Under the pieces are notes generated by a model. It searched no databases, was not told where the DNA came from, and saw only the letters and a program-made list of their open reading frames with translations. The position numbers and the translations under genes were made by a program. A stretch of DNA of 64,000 nt. It comes from Butyrivibrio sp. Its GTDB lineage: Bacteria > Bacillota > Clostridia > Lachnospirales > Lachnospiraceae. Position 1 is the stretch's first letter. The number at the start of each line of letters is the position of its first letter. The stretch is taken from assembly GCF_017635265.1 (NCBI RefSeq), contig NZ_JAGBLU010000004.1, positions 1 to 64,000 on the forward strand. Reading direction: 5' to 3'. Below, piece by piece: positions 7,476 to 18,905 of the stretch.

Positions 7476-10400
7476 ATGAAAAAAAGAATATGTGTACTCC
7501 TTTTGGGAATAGTAGTTGGTTTTGAAATGCCTCTTTTAACTCTGGCAAAAGAAGGAGAGGTAGTTGAGACAGGAACCCAGCAAAGAGCAATAGAAAATGA
7601 AGTCGATGTAGACGAAGACATAAAAAAAGATATTGAAGAAAAGATTTCCGAAGATATTGAAGAAATAACAATAAATACAACCGATGAATTTATTGAATTT
7701 GCTGAAAACTGCAAGCTTGATACATGGTCAGCCAATAAAAGAGTTATCTTAAATTCTGATATATCCCTTTTGGGAACAGGATTTGAAGGAGTTCCTACTT
7801 TTGCTGGGGAGTTTGTAGGTAACGGTCATACCATAGGTGATTTTACAATAGGAAAAGACTCCTCGCATATTGGGCTTTTTATAAATCTTCAAAAGGGAGG
7901 AATTATAAAAAACTTAAAGGTCAGAGGCTCTATAATTCCATCCGGTGAAAATATCATAGTCGGAGGTATTGTTTCTGATAACAGCGGAATAATCCAAAAC
8001 TGTGAATTTGAAGGCGTTGTCACAGCCAATGACTATGTGGGCGGAATAGTGGGAATCAACCAGCTTTCCGGAGATATAAAGGAGTGTACTTCCAGAGGAT
8101 TCATTCACGGCGTTCATTATGTTGGGGGAATCGCCGGTGAGAATATGGGAAACATTTATGGATGTACCAATGAAGCACTGGTGAATACAACCAATGAAGA
8201 TACACAGATAACCATTGATTCCATGAGTGCTCTAAATAAAGTAATCTCACTTGTTAAGAATATAAACAGTACATCTGAAGAAGCAAATGCGGATGTTACA
8301 GCTTCTGATGTTGGCGGAATTGCGGGACAATCAATAGGAATAATAGGAAGAAGCATTAATATAGCAGACGTTGGGTATGAACATGTTGGCTACAATATAG
8401 GCGGAATTGCAGGAAGGCAGTCCGGATACATCTATTATTGCAACAATAACGGAAAAATACTTGGAAGAAAAGATGTAGGCGGAATAGTTGGACAGGCTGA
8501 GCCTTATATTACGGTTGATCTTAGTTCGGATATTGCTTACCAGTTATCGGAGGCAATCGGAAAACTCCATGATATTGTAACAGAAACGCTAAATGATACC
8601 AAAAATCAGTCAGGTGTTATTTCAAGCAGATTATCTGCTATACAGCAATTTACAGATGGAGCAATCAAGGATGTAAAGGTAATTGCAACCGGGGCTGTTG
8701 ATTATGCAAACGGAATATCAGGGGCAGCATCTGAGGCTTTTTCAAGGGTTGATTATGTGCTTGATGAGGCTTCAAAGGAAGATGGGCTTCTTGATCAGAC
8801 TTCAAATGCCATTAACAGTACATCCAAGTCTGTGGATGAGCTAAAAAAGGCTGTTTCGGATTTGGGCATTGAGCAGTATATGTCAGATGCCGAAAAGGAA
8901 GAATACAACAGGCATAAGGATATTTTGGAGAGTGTTGCAAGCCAATATGCAACACTTACCGCAGCTGCCGAGAAAGGTTATTATAACAAGTATATTGATG
9001 AGAATAAGTCTTCATATGAAGGGACAAGTGATCTTCAGTACAGCGGGAGCTTTGCTGACAGCTCCGACCCGGTTGAAAAATACAATGTATCGGGCTCATG
9101 GTCACATAGTACTGACGGAGCGTCTTTTCCGGTAACAGATTCGTCAGATGAAAGACAAACAGATGACATAACTCTTAGTGATAACGCACTGTCATATGCA
9201 GCAGATAATTCTGAAACCTATGCTCTTGCCAATTATACAAGTCCTGTGGATGGAACAACAGGTGCAGATTCATATTACCGTGATCTTTCTGACTCGTCTG
9301 CGCAAATAAGCTCAATAGTTTCATCCAATATTCAAAAAATGACTGAAGCAGCAAGGAGTGATGCCCTTAAATCAATGTCTTCACTGCAAAGTGCAACGGA
9401 CAGTTTAAAAGAAGCAGGAAGCGATGCAAAGAGCATTGTTACGCATGTTTCAGGAATGGATAATATTGCATTTCCTCAGTTTAGCAATGATTACAGGGAA
9501 CATACTACATCTTTTGTAAATAATATGCAGGGAATGAATGACAATTTTGGCCTTCTTAACTCTGAAATGAACAATGCTACAGGAGTAATAGTTGATGATC
9601 TTCAGGCAATGAATGATCAGTTTAATACTATAATGATGCTGTTCTCCGATGCAGTGGATGGTGTGCTTGAAGCTGACTATACAACAAATTATGAAGATAT
9701 TTCTTTTGATGAAGCGGAAAACTGTACGGATGCAACAATTGACTGGTGTATTAATTACGGTACAGTTGAAGGAGATATTGACACCGGCGGTATAGCAGGA
9801 ACAATGGCAATCGAATATGATTTTGACATGGAGAGCGATACCACAGGGATAAAGGACTCCAAACTTAACAGCTCCTATTTGACAAAATGTGTCCTTAGAA
9901 ATAACAAAAACTACAGCGATGCAACAGGAGAGAAAAACTATGTCGGCGGTATTTGCGGTCTACAGGAAATGGGGACGATATTAAAGTGCTCTAATCTTGG
10001 AAATTTAAAATCAAATTCCGGACAGTATACAGGAGGCGTTTGCGGAAGGTCATTGTCATATGTTACTAACTCAAATTCAATGGGAATTCTCACCGGAGAA
10101 TCCTATGTGGGAGGCATAGTCGGGGATGGATACAATGTAAGTGACTGTCTTTCGCTGGTTAAGATTGAGGATGCTGAAAGCTTTTTCGGGGCAGTGGCAG
10201 GGCATGTGGATGATGCCGGCGTTATCAGAAATAATACCTTTATAAGCGATGATCTTGCAGGAATAGACAGGATAAGCCATTCGCATAAAGCTGAACCTGT
10301 AAGCTATAACGAGAGTGAACTTCCCTATGACTTTAAAAAACTTAGTGTTTCTTTTGTGCTTGAGGATGAAGATATTGACGGTGGAAAAGAACTGATAAAT

Positions 10401-11186
10401 AAAGTCAGCGCCGATTATGGAGATAGTCTGGATGAAGAAGCATATCCTGAAATAAAGGAAAAAGAAGGTTATTATGTGGCATGGGATAAGGAGAGCATAG
10501 ACAGTATAAAAACCGATGAAACAGTAACGGCATCCTATGTTAAATACAGAACCACCATTTCGGAGGATATGTCTGAAACCGGTGATGGATTTTATCAGGA
10601 TGAAATACTTGTCGATGGACTGTTTAAGGAGGGTGATTATCTTACTGTAGAACATGACATACATTATGAGGATATTCAGTATGAAAAGGTGACAAAGATA
10701 AAAGATCTGGTGGAATATGAGACAATGACTGTCAATGTTCCTGATGATGGGCAAAAGACTCATCAGATAAGGATCAAGCCTTTGACAGAAATTGCAGAGA
10801 GCTTAAAGGATTTTGATGTTTATCTTGTACAGGGAGATAATGAGATTCTGCTTCAGAAAACAGGAGTTCTAGGCGATTACAATTTGTACGAAGTCGATGG
10901 TAATGCCTTTTCGTTAAAGATTAAGTTTAACGGTGCACAGAGAAAAGCATATATTGTTTTGGCTGAGATTTTTGGAATTATACTTGGCGTATTTCTGGTA
11001 ATTGCTTTGATCATTATCTTTATAGTAAGGCATAGTGGGAAACTTCCGGGAATACTCAATAAGATTTTTGGAAAGATTTCTCAAAAAATTGAGAGTAAAG
11101 AGCAGATTTTCTATGATGACAGCAGTGATGAAAAAAATGAAAGAAAAGATGACGGAAAAGAGGATGATAATGATGGCGGTAAATAG
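7476..11186 (+). CDS. large secreted GLUG-repeat protein with C-terminal membrane anchor
   Basis: The protein has 1236 residues. A signal peptide (basic start, hydrophobic core, cut near TLA-KEG) is followed by two blocks of GLUG-type repeats (motifs such as YVGGIVG, NIGGIAG, YVGGICG), roughly at residues 130-340 and 765-920. Between them is a long, mostly helical Ser/Asp/Asn-rich segment (about 350-750) resembling the coiled regions of YhgE/Pip-type surface proteins. A single membrane helix near 1163-1186 and a 50-residue charged cytoplasmic tail end it. It is translated one base after the MMPL gene with GGGGAGG as ribosome site, so the two are almost certainly one operon. It may be an external partner of the transporter or an adhesin; function is unknown. 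Confidence 0.8.
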   Translation: MKKRICVLLLGIVVGFEMPLLTLAKEGEVVETGTQQRAIENEVDVDEDIKKDIEEKISEDIEEITINTTDEFIEFAENCKLDTWSANKRVILNSDISLLGTGFEGVPTFAGEFVGNGHTIGDFTIGKDSSHIGLFINLQKGGIIKNLKVRGSIIPSGENIIVGGIVSDNSGIIQNCEFEGVVTANDYVGGIVGINQLSGDIKECTSRGFIHGVHYVGGIAGENMGNIYGCTNEALVNTTNEDTQITIDSMSALNKVISLVKNINSTSEEANADVTASDVGGIAGQSIGIIGRSINIADVGYEHVGYNIGGIAGRQSGYIYYCNNNGKILGRKDVGGIVGQAEPYITVDLSSDIAYQLSEAIGKLHDIVTETLNDTKNQSGVISSRLSAIQQFTDGAIKDVKVIATGAVDYANGISGAASEAFSRVDYVLDEASKEDGLLDQTSNAINSTSKSVDELKKAVSDLGIEQYMSDAEKEEYNRHKDILESVASQYATLTAAAEKGYYNKYIDENKSSYEGTSDLQYSGSFADSSDPVEKYNVSGSWSHSTDGASFPVTDSSDERQTDDITLSDNALSYAADNSETYALANYTSPVDGTTGADSYYRDLSDSSAQISSIVSSNIQKMTEAARSDALKSMSSLQSATDSLKEAGSDAKSIVTHVSGMDNIAFPQFSNDYREHTTSFVNNMQGMNDNFGLLNSEMNNATGVIVDDLQAMNDQFNTIMMLFSDAVDGVLEADYTTNYEDISFDEAENCTDATIDWCINYGTVEGDIDTGGIAGTMAIEYDFDMESDTTGIKDSKLNSSYLTKCVLRNNKNYSDATGEKNYVGGICGLQEMGTILKCSNLGNLKSNSGQYTGGVCGRSLSYVTNSNSMGILTGESYVGGIVGDGYNVSDCLSLVKIEDAESFFGAVAGHVDDAGVIRNNTFISDDLAGIDRISHSHKAEPVSYNESELPYDFKKLSVSFVLEDEDIDGGKELINKVSADYGDSLDEEAYPEIKEKEGYYVAWDKESIDSIKTDETVTASYVKYRTTISEDMSETGDGFYQDEILVDGLFKEGDYLTVEHDIHYEDIQYEKVTKIKDLVEYETMTVNVPDDGQKTHQIRIKPLTEIAESLKDFDVYLVQGDNEILLQKTGVLGDYNLYEVDGNAFSLKIKFNGAQRKAYIVLAEIFGIILGVFLVIALIIIFIVRHSGKLPGILNKIFGKISQKIESKEQIFYDDSSDEKNERKDDGKEDDNDGGK

Positions 11187-11209
11187 GCTTATATAGCGAT
11201 GGTTTAAGG

Positions 11210-11257
11210 AAAAGTAGAAAGGAAAATAGTGTTGCACATTCCTTTCTACTTTTTTAT
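11210..11257 (+). terminator. intrinsic terminator after the GLUG gene
   Basis: Perfect 15-base arms AAAAGTAGAAAGGAA (11210-11224) and TTCCTTTCTACTTTT (11239-11253), a 14-base loop, and a T-rich end. The arms are symmetrical enough to work in both directions. Confidence 0.8.
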
Positions 11258-11260
11258 AAT
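11232..11260 (+). promoter_or_regulatory. promoter of the ATP synthase operon, inside the terminator
   Basis: TTGCAC (11232-11237), a 17-base spacer and TATAAT (11255-11260). The -35 lies in the terminator loop and the -10 immediately after the right arm. It is the only good promoter before atpB. Confidence 0.55.
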
Positions 11261-11318
11261 GATTGGTAGTGCCTGATTCGTCTGTAAACAGGCATTTGAG
11301 GTTTGGGGGCTATATGGT

Positions 11319-12002
11319 ATGAAAGAATTACTGAATGAGATTCTGATGGAAGACAAAACATTAATTCACTTTCCGTTTGGCAATGGCTTTTTTGATATTT
11401 ACAAGTCTGTTGTTATTTCGTGGGTGGTTATTGCTTTTGTCTTTATTTTTATTCTGATCATGACAAGCAACCTTAAAGTTCATAATATATCCAAAAGACA
11501 GGCGGCAGTTGAGGCGTTTGTATTGTGGATAAGGGGAGTTACCGGGGGAATGCTCGGAGAAGAGGGCGAGAGGTACGTTGATTACATTGCAACCGTCCTT
11601 ATATTTATCGCCTGCTCCAATATGGTGGGACTTTTTGGGCTTACACCGCCGACAATGGATCTCACAGTGACTATTGCGCTGTCAATAATGAGTATAGTTC
11701 TGGTGGAGGCAGCAGGCATTCATAAAAAAGGACCAAAAAAGTGGATTAAGGGTTTTGCGGAACCTATGGCAGTCATAGCACCGATGAACATTCTTGAACT
11801 TGTGATCCGTCCCTTGTCACTGTGCATGCGACTTTTTGGAAATATACTTGGTGCTACGGTAATCATGGAACTTATCAAGTTTGTGATTCCGGTTATTTTT
11901 CCGGCGTTTCTTAGTCTGTACTTTGATATTTTTGACGGATGCATTCAGGCCTATGTATTTGTGTTTTTGACTTCGCTATATATAAAAGAGGCCGTAGAAT
12001 GA
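11319..12002 (+). CDS. atpB: ATP synthase F0 subunit a
   Basis: Subunit a forms the two ion half-channels against the c-ring. The 227-residue protein has about five membrane segments and the essential arginine in the signature SLCMRLFGN (Arg171). The LFGLTPPT motif near 105-112 is also typical. It is slightly short compared with most bacterial a subunits (230-270). No atpI gene precedes it. It is the first gene of the order a, c, b, delta/alpha, gamma, beta, epsilon. Translation starts at the ATG at 11319 after a G-rich stretch (TTTGGGGGC). Confidence 0.95.
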   Translation: MKELLNEILMEDKTLIHFPFGNGFFDIYKSVVISWVVIAFVFIFILIMTSNLKVHNISKRQAAVEAFVLWIRGVTGGMLGEEGERYVDYIATVLIFIACSNMVGLFGLTPPTMDLTVTIALSIMSIVLVEAAGIHKKGPKKWIKGFAEPMAVIAPMNILELVIRPLSLCMRLFGNILGATVIMELIKFVIPVIFPAFLSLYFDIFDGCIQAYVFVFLTSLYIKEAVE

Positions 12003-12029
12003 TGTAAACAACATAAAGGAGGATTAAAA

Positions 12030-12248
12030 ATGAGTTTAACAGCAATCGGAGCAGCTATTGCTGCATTTACAGGAATCGGAGCAGGCATAGGTATCGGACT
12101 TGCCACAGCAAAAGCTACAGATGCAGTAGCCCGTCAGCCTGAAGCAGACGGCAAAATCATGAAGCTTTTACTTCTTGGTTGTGCTCTTGCAGAGGCAACC
12201 GCTATTTATGGATTCGTAGTAGCTATAATGATTATTCTTTTCTCATAA
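12030..12248 (+). CDS. atpE: ATP synthase F0 subunit c
   Basis: A 72-residue hairpin membrane protein forming the rotor ring. The polar loop ARQPEA separates two helices. The ion-carrying Glu55 lies in AEATAIY of helix 2. The position equivalent to the Na+ ligand Gln32 of the Ilyobacter ring is Ile22, and the Ser66 equivalent is Ala56, while Tyr60 is kept. The full Na+ site is therefore absent and proton coupling is the simpler prediction. AAAGGAGGATT gives it the strongest ribosome site of the operon, fitting its high copy number. Confidence 0.96.
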   Translation: MSLTAIGAAIAAFTGIGAGIGIGLATAKATDAVARQPEADGKIMKLLLLGCALAEATAIYGFVVAIMIILFS

Positions 12249-12280
12249 AAGAAGATATTTTTGTATAAAGGGGATACAAA

Positions 12281-12772
12281 GTGTTAACAACCAGTATTGT
12301 AAACATAGCATGTACTATATTTAATCTTCTGATCCTGTATTTCTTGTTCAAGAAGTTTTTGTTCGGGAGAGTTGACAAGGTTCTGATGCAGAGAAGAGAA
12401 GAAGTTGAGACTGCCACCAAGGCTGCTGATGAGATGACAAAGTCTGCAATTGCCACCAAAAAAGATTACGAAAAGAAAATCGAAAAGGTTGATGAGGAAA
12501 AAGAGCAGATTCTGGCTGATATCAAAAAGCAGGGATATGATGAGTATGACCGTATCATAAATGAAGCAAAAAGGAGAGGCGAGCAGATTCTCGTAGAGGC
12601 AAGGCACAACGCTGAAGTTGAGAATGAGCGTGCCAAGGAAGTTTATGCAGCTCAGCTCACAGACATGGTTGTGGATGCCGCGTCTAAAATTGCTGCGACT
12701 AAGCACAGCAAGGAAGACGACATGGAACTGTATGAGAAATTTATAAGTGAAGCCGGAGCAAATAATGAGTGA
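12281..12772 (+). CDS. atpF: ATP synthase F0 subunit b
   Basis: The peripheral stalk subunit. One N-terminal membrane helix (about residues 5-27) is followed by a long charged helix with heptad character and a C-terminal part ending in AGANNE. The length of 163 residues is normal, so this is not a b-delta fusion as in mycobacteria. It starts with GTG after AAGGGG. Its last eight bases overlap the start of the delta/alpha fusion gene, which suggests translational coupling. The C-terminal end of b normally binds the delta C-terminal domain, which in this operon is attached to alpha. Confidence 0.93.
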   Translation: MLTTSIVNIACTIFNLLILYFLFKKFLFGRVDKVLMQRREEVETATKAADEMTKSAIATKKDYEKKIEKVDEEKEQILADIKKQGYDEYDRIINEAKRRGEQILVEARHNAEVENERAKEVYAAQLTDMVVDAASKIAATKHSKEDDMELYEKFISEAGANNE

Positions 12773-14544
12773 ATCTTTGAAAGCAAAACTGCGATATGCC
12801 AATACTGCTCCCAGTTCAGAACAGATAGAAAAGATAAAAAAGGTTCTTGAAAAGAAATTTGAAAATGCAGACATCGATATAGAAATAAAAGAAGATCCTT
12901 CTATCGGTGGCGGATTTATCGTATCCTGCAAGAACTTTGAATATGACTGGTCTGATGCGGGAAGAGCAAGGCAATTACGCGCAGAACTTAATAACCTTAG
13001 CAGAAAGTCAGGAGACCACGATACAGGCAGGATAATATCCATGCTCGGAAGAAAAGTGGTGGATTTTGACTTGCAGGTTGAGGATAAGGAAGTCGGAAAC
13101 GTAACCTGGGTTGGTGATGGAATCGCCAATATTGATGGTATCGACCACGCTTTTTACGGAGAGATAATTGAATTTGAAGACGGCACCAGAGGAATGGCAC
13201 AGGACATAAGAAGTGACCACATCGGGTGTATTCTTTTTGGCAATGATACAGGAATCAGACAGGGAACAAGAGCAGTCAGAACCTATAAAGAAGCCGGAAT
13301 CCCTGTTGGTGAGGCTTTTATCGGAAGAGTTGTAGATGCGCTGGGCTCACCTGTAGATGGTCTTGGTGATATAAAAGAAACAAGCTACAGGCCGGTTGAA
13401 CAGCTCTCACCCGGTATTGTCGAGAGGCAGTCGGTAAATGAACCTATGGAAACAGGAATTCTTTCTATTGATACTATGTTTCCTATAGGACGAGGACAGA
13501 GAGAACTTATAATCGGTGACAGACAGACCGGTAAGACTTCCATAGCCCTTGATACCATAATTAACCAGAAGGGCAAAGACGTTATCTGTATTTATGTTGC
13601 TATAGGTCAGAAGGCATCCACCGTTGCCAAAATAGTTCAGACTCTTAAAAAGACAGGCGCGATGGACTATACAATAGTTGTAAGCTCTACTGCATCTGAC
13701 ATGGCACCGCTACAGTACATTGCACCTTATTCGGGAACGGCTATGGCAGAGTTCTTTTTACATCAGGGAAAAGATGTACTGATAGTATATGATGATCTGT
13801 CAAAGCATGCGGTAGCTTACAGAGCGTTATCTCTTCTTCTTGAAAGATCTCCCGGAAGAGAGGCTTACCCCGGAGATGTATTTTATCTGCACTCAAGGCT
13901 TTTGGAAAGATCATGTAAGCTTTCGTCAGAACTTGGAGGTGGTTCCATCACGGCACTTCCTATAATTGAGACCTTAGGCGGAGATGTATCCGCATACATA
14001 CCGACCAATGTAATTTCTATTACAGATGGTCAGATATTCCTTGAAAGTGATCTTTTCTTTGAAGGAATGAGACCTGCAGTAAATGTTGGACTTTCTGTTT
14101 CCCGTGTGGGAAGTGCGGCTCAGACCAAGGCTATGAAGAAAGCTGCGGGCAGCATAAGAGTTGACCTTGCACAGTACAGAGAGATGGCTGTATTTACACA
14201 GTTTTCATCAGATCTTGATGAGACAACCAAGAATCAGCTCCGTCACGGAAGTGTTTTGATGGAACTTTTAAAACAGCCTCTTGAACATCCTCTTAAGATG
14301 CATGAGCAGGTAATCGTCCTTGTGGCAGCCAATGCCGGAAGACTTGACTTTGTACCTGTCAAAAAAGTTAAAGAGTATAAGGAGAAGCTTCTTGGTTTTT
14401 TTAATGCTGAACAGGGTGAAATATGTGAAGAACTTGAAAAGAGCGGAGAGCTTTCGGAACAGCTAAAGAAAAAGATTCTTGATTGTGTAGATATTTTTAA
14501 TGATATTGAAAATAAAAGGCTTAAAGAAGAAATAGAAGGTATTC

Positions 14545-14558
<14 letters not shown>
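12765..14558 (+). CDS. atpA: fused delta C-terminal domain and ATP synthase F1 subunit alpha
   Basis: The protein has 597 residues against about 500 for ordinary alpha. Residues ~10-75 resemble the C-terminal domain of delta/[20 protein letters not shown], then [13 protein letters not shown], then [16 protein letters not shown], matching the family pattern of D-P-S-x-x-G-G-F and the Y-D-x-S motif. From about residue 88 the sequence is alpha, with [13 protein letters not shown], the nucleotide loop GDRQTGKT at 251-258 and the usual C-terminal half. No separate atpH lies between b and alpha, and the helical N-terminal domain of delta is missing. The ATG at 12765 follows CCGGAG and overlaps atpF. 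An internal AGGA and ATG at 13041 could start a 505-residue alpha. The reading frame is continuous. Confidence 0.9.
13029..13043 (+). promoter_or_regulatory. possible internal ribosome site and start codon for free alpha
   Basis: AGGA at 13029-13032 is eight bases before an in-frame ATG at 13041. Starting there would give a 505-residue alpha without the delta-like domain, but lacking part of the usual N-terminal helix. This is a proposal from spacing alone. Confidence 0.35.
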
Positions 14559-16852
<2,294 letters not shown>

Positions 16853-16854
16853 GT

Positions 16855-17280
16855 ATGATTGAGGATAAAGTACCGACCTTTGGACTTCAGGTTATTTCTG
16901 TAAACGGAGTCTTTTATGATGACAAGGCAGAGGAGATAATACTTCCTTGCGAAGATGGTGAACTTGCTGTTCTTGCCGGTCACGAGGAGATGATCCTTGC
17001 ATTGTCCGATGGTGTTATCAAGATAAAAAAGCCCGGCGGCGAGTGGATTTACGGTGTAGTAAGCCTGGGCTCGGTTCAGGTTGCCAATAACAGATGTATT
17101 GTGATAGTTAATACTGTAGAAAAACCGGGAGATATTGATAAAAGAAGAGCGCAGGAGGCCTATGAATTTGCTATGGAGCACCTGCAGCAGAAGCAGTCTA
17201 TCAAAGAATTTAAAAAGTCACAGGCAGGACTTGCCAGAGCGCTTACCAGACTATCGGCTGCTTCCAAGTATAAAGACTAA
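16855..17280 (+). CDS. atpC: ATP synthase F1 subunit epsilon
   Basis: A 141-residue rotor subunit. The N-terminal beta sandwich is recognisable (FGLQVISVNGVFYDDKAEEIILPCEDGE, GELAVLAGHE-like segment), followed by a helical C-terminal hairpin (RRAQEAYEFAMEHL to ALTRLSAASKYKD) that regulates hydrolysis. It starts two bases after the beta stop codon with no clear ribosome site, so translation is probably coupled. A TTG two codons earlier is an alternative start. It is the last canonical gene of the operon. Confidence 0.92.
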   Translation: MIEDKVPTFGLQVISVNGVFYDDKAEEIILPCEDGELAVLAGHEEMILALSDGVIKIKKPGGEWIYGVVSLGSVQVANNRCIVIVNTVEKPGDIDKRRAQEAYEFAMEHLQQKQSIKEFKKSQAGLARALTRLSAASKYKD

Positions 17281-17294
17281 GTGGGGAATGTGTT

Positions 17295-17810
17295 TTGAAA
17301 AGAAAAAGAAAATTTCTTTTGCTGGCCATGTTGCTGGGGATGATTTTAAGTGGCTGTCAGAAGGAAACGAATGATGAACTTGAAAGTTATAAGGAGAGCA
17401 TGAGCTCGTTCTATGATAAGCTTTCGTATTTGGATGAGGCTATAAACGGAATCGATCCGGAATCTGAGACGGCAGTAGCCCAGCTTTTGGGATATTTGGA
17501 TGAAATGAATGAAGCCTACAAAAGTATGGCTGAGTTGACAATTCCTGATGAGTTCTCGGGAATTTCGGATATTGCTGTAGAAGCAGCAGATTATATGGAA
17601 ATGGCAGATCAGTTTTATCATGAAGCATATGATAATGAGTTTGATTCGGATACAGAGTATCTTGCCGGTCAGTACTACCAGAGAGCGTGTAGCAGAGTGC
17701 TGGTTATGCTGCAGGTCCTTCATGGAGAAGTTCCATCCGGAGAAGGAGTTACAGTAACAACCCAGGATTCCATTCAGTTCTCTACTATAGGAACGAGTTC
17801 AGAGGAATGA
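17295..17810 (+). CDS. small lipoprotein of unknown function
   Basis: A lipoprotein signal is clear: a basic start (MKRKRK), a hydrophobic stretch, and the lipobox LSGC with Cys at residue 21. The mature part (about 150 residues) is acidic and mostly helical, with a Thr/Ser-rich end. I do not recognise a family. It starts at a TTG 14 bases after atpC behind GTGGGGA, and its stop overlaps the start of the acyltransferase gene. It is therefore probably transcribed with the atp operon at least by read-through. Confidence 0.75.
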   Translation: MKRKRKFLLLAMLLGMILSGCQKETNDELESYKESMSSFYDKLSYLDEAINGIDPESETAVAQLLGYLDEMNEAYKSMAELTIPDEFSGISDIAVEAADYMEMADQFYHEAYDNEFDSDTEYLAGQYYQRACSRVLVMLQVLHGEVPSGEGVTVTTQDSIQFSTIGTSSEE

Positions 17811-18862
17811 TGAATACATTTATATATTTAGTAAAATTTATAGCATCAATGGGCGTGATAATCGGACATACCAGGTTTCCGGGAACTTTTGGCTACATAT
17901 GGGATGCCGTTTCAAGATATATCTGCCCATTCTTTTTTGCTATTTCGGGGAGATTTCTTATTCCCTACAGCATGAAAAAAACTCCTGATATTAGAAAAAG
18001 AGTAGGAAAGGCCATAAAAAAGCTTTTAAAGACTACAGGCATAGTCTATGGGATTTATTTGGCGTACTCGCTTATATTTCATTTAAAAAACGGAATAGGC
18101 TTTGTTGAATGGTTTTCTTCCAAGTTTAATCTTTCGGAAGCCAGATGGTTCTTTTTGTTTAATTCCGGTAAGTTCATATATGACGGTTCATATACCTTTG
18201 ATCATCTGTGGTATTTGTTTGCACTTTTTTATGTCTTTGGACTTATCTATATTTTCGCACCTGTACTCAGGAAATGGATGAAAGCTTTGGTTGTGATTCT
18301 ATTGGGAGGTCTTTATTTTGGAGAACTTCTTCAGACCTTTTATCCCATAAGACCTTTTGATATTAGCATCACTACCTGGTATGTGCTTAGAAACTGGCTC
18401 TTTGAAGGGATGCCTTTTGTTCTCATAGGTATATGGTTTTCGGATTATATCGGAAAGCTAAAGGAAGATCTTGGAGAAGATAAGTTTAGAGCAAGAAGCA
18501 AAAAATGGATAATCCCTGGCTTTTGCAGTATTGCAATCGGAATGGTGTGTTCTGGTTTTGAGTTTATGCTTCTTGGCAAAAAAGAGTGTCCCTTTGGAGC
18601 TCTTTTAATGGTACTTGGAATACTGTTTTTATCTGAAACAGGTATAGGTGGAGGAAGGTTCTTGTGGAAGATCGGAAAAGAAGGCTCATCTGACATTTAC
18701 TTTTACCATGTTCTTGTAATCTGTCTTGTGGATCAGCTTTCCTATTACAAGATAATCCCTGATTTTTCCATGGCGGCGAAGCCTTTTATTGTAATGGCTC
18801 TTTGCCTCATATTTATCTGGTATATTCCAAGGACTGTAAGGGCACACAAGAAAAAAGCATAA
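17807..18862 (+). CDS. membrane acyltransferase (acyltransferase-3 family)
   Basis: A 351-residue protein with about ten membrane segments. The N-terminal pattern VKFIASMGVIIGHTRFPG, with its membrane-embedded His, and the following PFFFAISGRFL fit the acyltransferase-3 (OafA/NodX/WecH-like) family. These proteins move acyl groups onto sugars of cell-surface glycans. The exact substrate cannot be read from sequence. It overlaps the lipoprotein gene by four bases (ATGA), so the two are coupled. No glycan biosynthesis cluster is adjacent. Confidence 0.75.
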   Translation: MMNTFIYLVKFIASMGVIIGHTRFPGTFGYIWDAVSRYICPFFFAISGRFLIPYSMKKTPDIRKRVGKAIKKLLKTTGIVYGIYLAYSLIFHLKNGIGFVEWFSSKFNLSEARWFFLFNSGKFIYDGSYTFDHLWYLFALFYVFGLIYIFAPVLRKWMKALVVILLGGLYFGELLQTFYPIRPFDISITTWYVLRNWLFEGMPFVLIGIWFSDYIGKLKEDLGEDKFRARSKKWIIPGFCSIAIGMVCSGFEFMLLGKKECPFGALLMVLGILFLSETGIGGGRFLWKIGKEGSSDIYFYHVLVICLVDQLSYYKIIPDFSMAAKPFIVMALCLIFIWYIPRTVRAHKKKA

Positions 18863-18905
18863 GGACAAAGATAACTGAAAATATAACTGTAAAGAGATAA
18901 AAGGT

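Noticed and set aside
10077-10763. 228-codon minus-strand frame inside the GLUG gene
   Set aside because: It is antisense to a clear secreted-protein gene, shows no start signals, and its Ile/Phe/Cys-rich sequence matches nothing.
12030-12248. Na+-type c subunit, suggested by Glu55-x-Thr and Tyr60
   Set aside because: The Gln ligand in helix 1 and the Ser next to Glu are both replaced (Ile22, Ala56).
12281-12772. Mycobacterial-style b-delta fusion
   Set aside because: The b subunit is of normal length and ends before the delta-like part, which is in frame with alpha instead.
12284-13129. 281-codon open frame on the minus strand opposite atpF and the delta/alpha fusion
   Set aside because: It lies wholly antisense to well-supported genes, has no ribosome site or recognisable domain, and its Ser/Phe-rich composition is typical of antisense frames.
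18863-18905. B12 or SAM riboswitch before metH
   Set aside because: The gap is only 43 bases and shows no riboswitch core.
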